Shown piece after piece: positions 54,340 through 64,000 of a stretch of 64,000 nucleotides of DNA (positions are counted from its first letter, which is position 1; each line of letters starts with the position of its first letter). The position numbers were made by a program, and so were the translations under genes. The stretch spans positions 31,305,109 through 31,369,108 of the forward strand of contig CM076849.1 of assembly GCA_039519185.1 (NCBI GenBank), written 5' to 3'. The stretch is from Astragalus membranaceus. Taxonomy: Eukaryota > Streptophyta > Magnoliopsida > Fabales > Fabaceae. The notes beneath the pieces were generated by a model. It made no database searches and was not told the DNA's origin. It worked only from the letters and a program-made list of their open reading frames with translations.

Positions 54340-56502
54340 ATGGCAATGAGCAACAATGTAATCGGAGCCATAAACTTAATCGCAGTGGTCCTCTCAATCC
54401 CAATAATCGGCGCAGGAATCTGGCTAACAAACGGGCCAGCAGATTCCTGCATCAAGTTTCTACAATGGCCAATCATAATCCTGGGAGTCCTCATCTTAAT
54501 CGTAGCACTCGCAGGTTTCATTGGAGCTTTTTGGAGAGTCTCATGTCTCCTTATATTCTACCTCATTGCAATGCTTGTGCTCATTATACTTCTTGTTAGC
54601 TTGGTTGTTTTTGTTTACATGGTTACCATTCGTGGTCATGGTAACATTGAACCTAATCGAGCTTATTTGGAGTACCGTTTGGATGATTTCTCTGGTTATC
54701 TTCGTACAAGAGTTAGAGGTTCTTTTAAGTGGGATCAAATTAGAAGCTGTCTTAGTCAAACTAATATGTGTGCTGAGTTGAATCAGAGTTTTCGAATGGC
54801 TCAGGATTTCTTTAACGCGCGTTTAACACCAATGCAGGTATGTTTGTTAGTTTTGTTATTTCTGCTCTTATTCTCTGTTTCATTACTAGTATGTGTCTCC
54901 TTTGAAATAAGCACGTTTAACTTCATCTTCACTATATTGAAATATAAATAGAGGTTAAGCAATGTTGAAATATAAAGACTAATCACTAAATAACCCACAC
55001 AATTTTAGAGTTAAAGGGTCGATTCTAAAATAGAAATTATAGTTTCCTTCCAGATACATTATGGTCCTCCCAAATCTAAACCCTTAAAAACCAAAATAGT
55101 GGAAGACTGACTGGAAGGAATCTTTTCTGATCTGGAGATCTTTTACTTGGAAAGAGACTTGCCTATTTTAGAGTTAGGCTTCAAGATAAGTATGGTGGTT
55201 TTGGGCGAGTGGGAGTTAGAGACGAAAAGGAATAAGCGAGATGAAGGAAGAGGGAGGAGAGGGGAGAACGAAAATGGCCTTCGGGATTAAGATGACACAA
55301 AGGTTCTAAGTATTCTAGGTTAAGGTTAGGAATACGATGAGAAATTAGAGTTTAATTTTGGGGATGATGGAGAGAACTAAATATGAACTATTTGAAACTG
55401 AAAGATACACATAAATGACCTAATTGAAACCGGAACATGAACATTTACCTCTCACAAACAAGCCATGTAACTGTGTCACACAAGTAGTTAACAATCGTGT
55501 CTTCCCATGTTAATTAATAGAGATGAACAAAATATCTAATAAAAGATTTATGTGTCATGAATTTGAAGCCTAGATGACCTATCTATGAAAAAAAATTAAA
55601 AAACCAATGTGAGCTTTTAAAATAATTTGATCTACCAAAAATAAATGTATTTTAGCCTAAGTAAAGCGTGGTTATAACTTATAAGTACTTTCATGGCTAG
55701 AAATCTAGAATTAAATTTAGATACCGGTCGAACTCCTTCGTTTAAATAGAATGCATTGTGAGCTAAGTCAGCTAACCAGTGTTGTCAGAACTGGGCTGAT
55801 CGGATTGGACCCGCGGTTGAACCGCCCGAAATGTATTTTTTTATTTACTTTTTCCCAAAAAATTAATATATTTTATTAATCACCTGGTTCAACCATGATT
55901 GGATCGAGTGAATCAATTGAATCATAACTCGAAAGTTTCGCCGGTTCGATCTTGGATCTGGTTTTAAAAATATTGGAGCTAACCACTCTACCTTTAGAGA
56001 GGTGAAGCACTATCCAATACTTTACTTTCCATACATCCAAGTATATTTACTAATTACTAAGAATATTGAAGATGTAGAATCATAAACAGTTTGTCATCCC
56101 TCCCACCCGTTTTTTTCACCAACACAATACATTTGCTAATTAATTTCATTCCCTTGTATTATATACTTGTCTTCCTTTCATTGTTCTCAGTCAGGGTGCT
56201 GCAAGCCACCAACACAATGTGCATACACATTTGTGAATCCAACGTATTGGATTAGTCCAATCAACATGGCAGCAGATATGGACTGTCTTCAATGGAGCAA
56301 TGACCAAACACAACTTTGCTACAACTGTGACTCATGCAAAGCTGGTTTGTTGGCAAATCTAAGGAAGGAATGGAAAAGAGCTAATGTGATATTGATCATC
56401 ACCGTTGTTGTTTTAATAATTGTGTATTTGATTGGCTGCTTTGCCTTCAGGAATGCCAAAACTGAAGATCTCTTTCGCAAATACAAACAAGGCTATACTT
56501 GA
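54340..56502 (+). CDS. Tetraspanin (TET8/9-like)
   Basis: Two exons, 54340-54837 and 56191-56502, phase 0, 269 aa. Helices lie at about 8-28, 43-65, 68-96 and 231-252, with a large second extracellular loop between. The loop carries the plant tetraspanin GCCKPP motif (168-173) and paired cysteines (198, 209, 212, 215), and the cytosolic tail is short and basic (RKYKQGYT). An in-frame ATG exists upstream (54256), but MAMSNNVIGAINL is the family start. Tetraspanins organise plasma-membrane microdomains; the TET8/9 group marks plant extracellular vesicles. The 1353-base intron holds a decayed CCGGTTCAACC element and no other gene. The splice site just before the GCC motif is as in other family members (from memory). 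Confidence 0.93.
55779..55971. mobile_element. Decayed CCGGTTCAACC foldback element (copy 4) in the tetraspanin intron
   Basis: GGACCCGCGGTTGAACCGCC, CTGGTTCAACCATGATTGG and CGCCGGTTCGATCTTGGATC match the family in order, with many substitutions and internal loss. Confidence 0.7.
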
Positions 56503-57523
56503 TACCAGTAAGAACAATATTATTTAATATTTTTAATTTGCTTGATGTTGTACTAGTAAAGTTTGATGATGATCAAACAGTGGCGATGAAATTGGGTTAT
56601 TTTGTTTGTTAGTAATAGTATTATTATTAGTACTATTTTTTGTTGGGAAGAGGAATTAAAAAATCCATGTATGAATGAATTCTTGTCTTCTACTTCTACT
56701 TTTTTATGAATGAAGAGTAAAAAGATGCTTGCTTTGATAAAAAGATTACACTTGAGGTCAGCGTGATTTACGGAAACCACCGAAAGCTGATGATGTCTCG
56801 GGGTTTTGATAAACATGATGAAGGTCAATTTAAGCTTTAAGAATTTTTGAGGGTCCTTGTTTTTTTTGGTTGAAGGTCCTTATTTGTCTTATCTTGATTT
56901 TGATAAACTAATTAATTTTATTCATAGACCAAATACATGTCGAATTACTTTGTAGTTGGGTAAGATGCTTGCATTGCAATACCACAAAGTCCTTCTGGAG
57001 CATCGACATCTCTTTGCATCATAATGTCTATAGAACAAGCACTTTAAGTTGATTAATTAGCAGTTGAAGGTGAGAAACATGCGTTGTGCTTCAACCCAAC
57101 ATTTTTTCTGATATTTATAGGCATGTTAATTAGGTTGAATTGTACGTTATAAAGCAATTTTCTCTTCTATGTACCTAGGAGAATTTTCTGAACATGACTC
57201 TTGTTTCTGGATCTAGCTAGGTGTCGTGGACAAAAGTTCTCTTTCAAGCATAAAGCAAAGGCTTTTGTTTTGTGATATATTGCCACAACTTTAACTTTTT
57301 GTCAACTTATATTTATATTTTATATAAATATACAAATATATTTATATTTATAACTTTTTGCCATGAAACATTGGACTATAACCTGTGTGGATCCTCCAGA
57401 AGAGGCATCACTATTAATTAAGGCCTTTTTTATCACACCTCCGCATACTCTCCCACTCCCTCTCAAATTGGTAAAAAGTCTAAAGTACACCCCACTTTGT
57501 TGTCCTCTTTTTTTTTCTGTGCT
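56503..57523. other. Tetraspanin 3' UTR and intergenic DNA
   Basis: No gene recognised beyond the 3' tail. Confidence 0.5.
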
Positions 57524-57602
57524 AAGGTACCGAACCTGTCCAATACCAACGCATGAAAGATCACATAGACGACACATTGGTACCGTACAGGTTCGGTACC
57601 TT
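57524..57602. repeat. 79-bp hairpin with perfect 16-bp arms
   Basis: AAGGTACCGAACCTGT at 57524-57539 and its exact complement at 57587-57602, with a partly complementary loop. A very small MITE or a structured transcript are both possible. Confidence 0.8.
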
Positions 57603-57694
57603 GGTATCGAATTTGTAACAGGTTGTGCAGAATCATTTTTGACAGAAAAGGAGGAAGAAGGTGGTGGTGAGGGGGAAGTGGTGGTAGTGTGAGG

Positions 57695-57824
57695 TATTGG
57701 GAAAAATCCCAAGTCTCACATCGACTAGTGATAAAGGTCTCAAAAAGGTATATAATGGAAGAGGCAACCCTCACCTTTCAAACTGGTTTTGTGGGGTTGA
57801 GATAGCCCAATCCACATTCTAAGA
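57695..57824. mobile_element. Solo LTR of a small legume LTR element (TRIM-like)
   Basis: 130 bp: TATTGGGAAAAATCCCAAG, CTCACATCGACTAGTGAT, GGTATATAATGGAAGAGG, GGTTTTGTGGGGTTGAGATA and a CCACATTCTAAGA end, the familiar layout of legume TRIM-type LTRs. TGAGG on both sides (57690-57694 and 57825-57829) is a 5-base target duplication, so this is a solo LTR left by recombination. Confidence 0.8.
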
Positions 57825-57829
57825 TGAGG

Positions 57830-58783
57830 GAGGTGGCGGTGATGGTGGTTGTAGTGAGAGGAAGAAGGAGGTGGTGGTGAGAGTGAGAGAGAAGAGGAAG
57901 GAAAATGAAAGAATGAACGGCATAATTTGGGGGTTTTAAAAAAATTGGGGGAATGGGAGATTAAGAGGGGGTGTGCCAAAGAAAAAAAGGTCCACTATTA
58001 ACCCGGCGTGTTTTGGGCTTCAAAAACCAACGCTATCAAATGGGCTTCCAGTGAATGGGAACACAATGTCCACATCCCTATTTCATTTCTCCCCCAATTT
58101 TTGCTTTTTACCTCTATTCACTCCCTCTCCCCTGCAACTCCCCACATTCCCCCAAATACTTTCTACCCTCCCTCCCATCTTCTAAACAATTAAATGTGTT
58201 TGGGTCTCTAAAATATTCAATAAATATAAATAGGCATAACTAGAAATATTTGAGCAATTATAAAACTAAGAGTATCAAAAATGAAAAACGGAGGGAGTAA
58301 TTTCTTAAAGAGTTTAACTAGTTTTCTATATTCGAAACCGAATAGAGTATATTATTTGCAATGGGACTATTACAAAACATAGATTAAACAAAAAATAAGC
58401 GTTTTTGCTCATTCTATAATTTTGGAATTCCAGAATATAAACCAAACATGCAAGAAATGGTCACATATAATGTACGACCCGACCAAACCAAAGTTATTCT
58501 GACAAACAAGCATGAGAGTTTCCACCACTCGTGAGTATGTCAGACAGAGATACAAACAAGATATTCAGATGCTTTTTCAGCACAATACTGCCACTACCCC
58601 TACCAAAAATATATGGAAATGGAACAAAACGATAGTAATACAAAACGCCCATCATTCAAATTCAAAATTACCCATTTCTTTTGGCCATCTCATTCCCATG
58701 CCTGAGCACTAAAAATTCATTTATTAACTCTGTGCCTTCTAGAGCGGTGGAAAACTATAAGCTTCCAGAATCTATAAACGATA
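57830..58783. other. Intergenic DNA
   Basis: GGTGG/GAGAGAG-rich near 57830-57900, then AT-rich. AACGGAGGGAGTA near 58287-58299 is a lone Stowaway-type end. No gene. Confidence 0.5.
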
Positions 58784-59051
58784 CTCCCTCCGTCTCAATT
58801 TAAGTGTTCTCTTTGCCATTTTTCTTTGTCTCAAATTATATGTCACTTTAGAAAACCAATGCAATATTTTGTTTTCCAACAGTACCCTAATTTTTATTTG
58901 TATTTTCGATGTTTCCATTCATCTCGTCCCATAATAATATAGGGGTACTTTAGATCTACCATATTTTTTAAGCATAAAAAGTAGCATATCTAATCATTTT
59001 CTTAAGACATGCGCATAACCTTAAACAACAGTTAAATTGAGACAGAGGGAG
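58784..59051. mobile_element. Stowaway MITE (Tc1/mariner)
   Basis: 268 bp with ends CTCCCTCCGTCTCAATTTAA and its near-complement TTAAATTGAGACAGAGGGAG, flanked by TA on both sides. Confidence 0.9.
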
Positions 59052-60769
59052 TATGTGATAGGCTTCTTACCTAGCTCCGTCTCAATATATGTAAGTGTCT
59101 ACTTGTTATGATTGCAAAATAATTTTTTTCTACATTGCGATAATCATATGTCGACTACTTATACACGCATCATAGCCGTGTCGTATCTTGATTTTTAAAA
59201 AAATTCCTTTATCTCTGTACGGAGTGGAATAGGTCGGGCGAGCTAGGCTTTACAAGGCATGAGCTTGACTTACGTTGAAAATGTTAGTCTTGAACCTGAT
59301 CTATGACCTATTAAGCTCGTTTTTGGGGTTTGTCTAGGCCTTTTTGAAAGCTTGAGAAGGCCTACCAGCATGTTTAAAACCTCATTTCACTATTTTTTAA
59401 CGAAAATCTATAACTTATAATAGGTAAATATATTTAAATTAAGAAAATGTTAGAAAGCTTATAATTTAATGTAATATAATAATAGTACTAATAAAAATAC
59501 TATTTATATTTACGTAAGTAGGTCGATCTGATAGGCCTAAAAGTTTTTTTTAGTTAAATAGACTTTTAAAAAAAACTTTGTTCTCATCTATTAAAAAAAT
59601 TTGGTATCGTCTAAGCCTAATGTAGAAATGGAATTTATGATACAAATGGAATTTATGGTTTGTTTGGTTTCTAAAAGAAAGTGAGTGGATTGACAAATAA
59701 AAGAAAAGAAAATAGAAGGAAAGAAGAAGAATAGAAAATAAGATGATTTGTTTTTTATTGTTCTATTGGAGTTCAAGTGAATAGAAAGAAAGGTAAAAAA
59801 TTTCTCTTTCAATGTTTGATTGGGTAGAAAGTTAGAGAAAATAAAATGATATATTTGTAAAATGACAATAATAGCCTTAAGTACAAATTAAATACAGCAA
59901 AAATTGGGGTGCTGATAACCTCTCCCCATGATTTTTGCCGGTTTCTATGCATTGAACTTGATCGTTTTCTATTCTTCGACGAAATGTGCATTGAACTGAA
60001 AGAACGTTATAAAGCAAAACAGGGAATAGATATGAGACAATGACACAAACCAAACATATCACATGTTCTTGAGACTGGGTTTTGTAAGTAATCCATAAAA
60101 CATTTCATCTTATGGACAAACCAAACATATCACATGAAAGCAAAATACAGTGTGTCTATATATCATGAAGCGATGAAGTAGACTATCCATTGTGGTAATT
60201 GGAGCACCGCATGCGTTTATGCATGCCACTAAATAATTAAGTGAATTATCGTCATAATGTGTAACTATCATCTCTTGCCTGTTTCAAAATATTAATGAAA
60301 CCTGAATTCGTACATTACTTCCACTCAACTGTTGTTGATGCATAGACAATTTCAGCATCACCAATTAAAAATGTATACATCATTCAAAGTTGTCACTAAT
60401 TAAAACAACTATGTTCATAAGACAATTGTATACAAGATCAATTTAAACTTGAATTTTACATGACCAATACCACTGAGATATATGCTAAATAGCTCAATAT
60501 AAATCATAACAATAACAATATACCTCAGTTAGATACTAATGTGTTACATAATTTTTAGGTCCAATTAAGTCCAGCTAAAGAAATGACATCAACATATAAG
60601 CCCTAGAGAGTAGAGACACACCTTAAATATGTTCTTGAAATTTGACCGCGATCTTCAATCAAATAATGGAACCGTATTACGTAAAACTTAACAAAGCATA
60701 AAGGAAAATTGATAGGGTAATGAACCACACACCTTGCACGTAAAGGTAAACAACATAATTCTTGTAGTG
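59052..60769. other. Intergenic DNA
   Basis: 59213-59390 has GGGCGAGCTAGGC...GGCCTACC motifs reminiscent of a decayed foldback repeat. A short TTCTTGTAGTG at about 60758-60768 is identical to the right end of the CACTACAAGAA-type CACTA element. No gene. Confidence 0.5.
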
Positions 60770-60772
60770 ATA
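60770..60772. repeat. Left target-site duplication (ATA)
   Basis: ATA before CACTACAAAAAA; it matches 62033-62035. Confidence 0.85.
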
Positions 60773-61124
60773 CACTACAAAAAAAACATGAATTTGCGAC
60801 GGATTTTAGCGACGGATTGGAAATCCGTCGCTAAAATCAAAATTAGCGACGGAAATGCACAAAATTAGCGACGGAATGAAAACAAGGTATTTAGCGACGG
60901 AAATTGGCTAAATTAGCGACGGATTTAACATGGCGCGAAAATTGAAAAAAAAAATTTGAATTAGCGACGGAAATCCGTCGCTAAATCCGTCGCTAATCTT
61001 TGGAAAATTGTGCCACTGACCGTTGCAGTTGATTTGACACGTGACCAGAGTTAGCGAGGGAAATCCGTCGCTAAATCCGTCGCTAACTGTTAATTTTTTT
61101 TTATAAACCCAAATTCTTTCTTTC

Positions 61125-61610
61125 CTCTTTCATTTCTTCATCTTCCTCTTTCATTTCTTCCTCTCCTCCGTTTTTTTCCTCTTCCTCTTTCATTTCTTCC
61201 TCTTCCTCTTTCATTTCTTCTTACCACCACCACCATCATCTTCTCCCTTCAACACCACACATCCTCTTTCATTTCTTTTCCTTCTCCATTTTCCTCTTCC
61301 TCTTTCATTTCTTCTTACCACCACCATCATCATCTTTTCCCTTCAACACCACACCACCACCACCACCACACCATCCTCTTTCATTTCTTCCTCTTCCTCT
61401 TTCATTTCTTTTCCTTCTCCATTTTCCTCTTCCTCTTTCATTTCTTCTTACCACCACCGTCATCATCTTCTCCCTTCAACACCACACCACCACCATCACC
61501 ACCACACCATCCTCTTTCATTTCTTTTCCTTCTCCATTTTCCTCTTCCTCTTTCATTTTTTCTTACCACCACCACCACCATTATCTTCTCCCTTCAACAC
61601 CACACCATTT
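61125..61610. repeat. Minisatellite inside the CACTA element
   Basis: Imperfect units of about 100-130 bases combining CCTCTTTCATTTCTT, CTTACCACCACC and CTCCCTTCAACACCACACC. Confidence 0.85.
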
Positions 61611-61636
61611 TTTTCTTCCCTTATCTCCCCAACCCC

Positions 61637-61639
<3 letters not shown>

Positions 61640-61711
<72 letters not shown>
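61640..61711. repeat. (CT)n microsatellite
   Basis: About 35 CT units without interruption. Confidence 0.95.
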
Positions 61712-61715
<4 letters not shown>

Positions 61716-62035
61716 AGAATATTTTTTTTTTAAAAGAAATGAGGTTAGCGACGGATTTTAGCGACGGAAATCCGTCGCTAACTTTGGTCAGTGTCAGTGT
61801 CAAATCAACTGCAACGGTCAGTGGCACAGTGTTTTTAGCGACGGATTTTAGCGACAGATTTTCCGTCGCTAATTTTAGCGACGGATTTTATTCCCTCGCT
61901 AACCATTAGCGACCAGCTTTTTAGCGACGGAATTGGTCCGTCGCTAATTCCGTCGCTAACAGTCATTAGCGAGGGAAAAACAGGCATTAGCGAGGGAAAA
62001 ATCCGTCGCTAATACGCTGTTTTTTTGTAGTGATA

Positions 62036-63200
62036 GTAACTTATCAAGCTTACAATTAAGTGAAAATTAGGGCTTAAGTTAAAGAGAAGTATAGCTCATC
62101 CCAATCCATTGTTATGGGCTCGAGCTTGGGAGTGGAAAAGGCTTCCTAATTTGCTTTGGCTATCATCATTGTCATCATGGCTCAAGCAGTTTGATTAAGT
62201 GGGGCCACCCTCCCCTGTAGCTACGGAAAAACAAGATTGTATGACTCTCAATAAGTGAAGCGTGAACAGAGCATACAATGAGTTAAATTAATTTAAAGAA
62301 TAATTTTCTTTCATAGAGGAAAAAAGCCGCAAAAGGGGATCCAGTTTATACAAAAAAGGGAGTTATAATAAGTAAGTTACATAAAGTTGAGCAATATTTT
62401 GGGAGAAAAAGTTGGGTTACAAGGTTGTCATCAAAAGAGAAGTAGCTAATCTACACTAGGGAAAGTAGAAGGTGGTGAGTAAGGTGTGCATATATGATAT
62501 ACATTCACAAGTCCACTACTTTCGCAATCTAATAATGTTTTTTTGGTACAAACGCAATCTAATAATGGGCTCCTACAAGGCTGCCACTTAGAAGAAAAAA
62601 TACAAAATATCAAAGTGTAAGATTATTTATATACAGTTGTCAAAAGATTATTTATATACAAATTAAATCACTTTTAGATGGCCAAATAATGTGAAACGAA
62701 ATACTTTAAAAAATAAAAATATGCGGCTGTATGTTTTGTGGCGCATAGTGAATGATTAAGTAATATTCCTTCCAATGAATGAAGTACTAATACTACACCT
62801 CACTAACCAATTAAGAAATGAAATGACGAAGAGACATGGTTGCTAGTTCAGTATTTACTCCCTAGCAAGCAATGCTAGGGAATAAGTAGTGTACCAGGTA
62901 TGAGACCTCATTGGGTATCATTGCACGTTGATGGCTAGCCTACAGCCTACGGGACAATATCTCTATTTTCTGTGGACGAGATTTGTCTATTCCGTAAAAC
63001 ATTTTATTAGAAAACAATAGTATTTGCTTTATCTTACAAACAATGAACTTATTTTGTAGTCTAACAAAAATAATATTATAAGTATAAGTATTGTTGTTTA
63101 AAATTGGTAAATCGAGATGATACTGGATAAATCTGAAGTCGTGTATAACACTTTCAGATTGAATCAAATTTCGGGATTCAACCAAAATTGTTCAATCGGA
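62036..63200. other. Intergenic DNA, nothing recognised
   Basis: AT-rich; only short open frames. Confidence 0.5.
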
Positions 63201-63299
63201 TAAAATCAGAAGATTATAGTTCAAGAGTTTTTGCTTTTGTCTTGTATGTTTTTACCCATTGTTTTGCTTTCTGAACCAGAATGATTATTTATGATCAAA

Positions 63300-64000
63300 G
63301 AACAGGTGGTTTTTGGCGGTTGATGGAAGTTTTATCTTTTAAACTGCTTTTTTTGGTCAAATGGCGCGTAAGTAGCGCACAGTTCGCGCTCCACGCGCAA
63401 CTGGGCAGAACATTCTGCCAATCCGCGCTTCACTCGCGCTCCACTGGCGCTCCGCGCGCTAACGACCTGAAAGTCACTTCCATGTAATTTCCAAAATTTG
63501 CCTAAACCGAACATCTCGTTATTACATTAAAACAAGTGTGCACCCTTATTTTAACATAATAAAGAGATCAATTACACCAAAATGTCCAACAAACCTCCCC
63601 CATTTTAGTGTAATTACCGATCAAATCACCAAAGTCATAACATACAACAAACTACTGCATAGATGAAATATCGTGACGATTGAATTTCATCTTAGCAAAT
63701 TACACGTTTCATAGATTCGAATATCAGGGTGTCTCTAAGGATTGAACCCTTTCTATTCATAATGAATACATGAAGATAATCTGCACAATATTTTATAACA
63801 TTACTCTTGCTCGACACTAGTTTACTAGCCTGTGTCCCTATCCTTCATAAGCATATCAAAGCCAAGTCCCAGCTTCTTGAAGCGGCTAAACTTCATGCTT
63901 ATATAGGTAGTCCCTTTCTTTCTTGCACCTGCAAATGCAATTTTTCAAAAGAACCATTGAGAAGTTATACTTCAACCTCCTTAACTTACAGAACCGAACA
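63300..64000 (-). mobile_element. Edge of an LTR retroelement running off the window
   Basis: On the minus strand AATGGGGGAGGTT (about 63593-63605) looks like a polypurine tract, followed by TGTTGGACATTTTGG, an LTR start. A GC-rich LTR stretch (GCGCGCGGAGCGCC words, 63365-63460) lies beyond. 63820-63920 matches the corresponding region upstream of the tract at 38425-38530. No coding part is inside the window. Confidence 0.5.

Larger units (their letters stand above)
60773..62032. mobile_element. Non-autonomous CACTA element (GCGACGGA family)
   Basis: 1260 bp from CACTACAAAAAAAAC to GTTTTTTTGTAGTG with ATA duplications. Left and right subterminal zones are packed with TTAGCGACGGA/TCCGTCGCTAA words. 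The centre is a CCTCTTTCATTTCTTC / ACCACCACCATCATC minisatellite and a long (CT)n tract. No coding region; the Arg-Glu frame over the CT run is an artefact. Confidence 0.93.

Noticed and set aside
57320..57712. Pair of overlapping frames of 130 and 109 codons
   Set aside because: They overlie the GGTACC hairpin and a GGTGG simple repeat; no splice signals or domain.
61636..61827. Arg-Glu alternating frame
   Set aside because: Direct translation of the (CT)n microsatellite.

Overview
The window is plant nuclear DNA: AT-rich, intron-bearing genes spaced kilobases apart, and many transposable elements. The gene set (CCR-like reductase, group Ia bHLH, ATL51/52-type RING protein, plastid RRM protein, TET8-type tetraspanin), the plant element families and a legume-style solo LTR point to a eudicot, probably Fabaceae. 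Species cannot be read from the sequence.

Five genes look intact: a cinnamoyl-CoA-reductase-like SDR (822-2959 +, 5 exons, 299 aa), a bHLH factor (21170-22506 +, 3 exons, 277 aa), an intronless ATL-type RING-H2 protein (29971-31047 -, 358 aa), a plastid two-RRM protein (43974-46306 -, 4 exons, 292 aa) and a tetraspanin (54340-56502 +, 2 exons, 269 aa). I see no operon-like or pathway grouping among them.

Layout. 1-480: tandem short hairpins. 822-2959: CCR-like gene. 5165-13440: a decayed minus-strand copia element split at one point by a 6.74-kb CACTA transposon (6040-12781) that carries an intron-containing copy of the UAP56 mRNA-export helicase gene. 14706-20486: a SINA-like E3 ligase pseudogene (minus) split by a complete copia element (14957-20245) with 5-bp target-site duplications. 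21170-22506: bHLH. 22791-28515: CCGGTTCAACC foldback elements, a Helitron-like end, a chimeric CACTA remnant between direct repeats, and degenerate minisatellites. 29971-31047: ATL gene. 31655-40405: three copies of one LTR family carrying tRNA-like modules, a scrambled Ty3/gypsy gag with a 78-bp tandem array, and a Helitron-like element. 40948-42582: a second Helitron-like element. 43974-46306: RRM gene. 46722-47684: hAT-like element with a nested Tourist MITE. 47844-51251: a broken plant-mobile-domain gene between G/C-rich inverted ends, split by a CACTA element. About 51500-53035: Ty3/gypsy (Athila-like) LTR, primer-binding site and gag start. 54340-56502: tetraspanin. 57524-62032: hairpin, solo LTR, Stowaway MITE and a fourth CACTA-type element. 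63300-64000: edge of another LTR element.

The strongest unusual signals are (i) the UAP56-carrying CACTA element with perfect ends, whose removal restores the copia frame; (ii) a CACTA right end lying between an empty and an occupied copy of its own target; (iii) LTRs with differing tRNA-like inserts at the same place; (iv) a complete copia element with non-canonical TA...CA termini. All coordinates and splice sites were read by eye; no alignment or database search was run.
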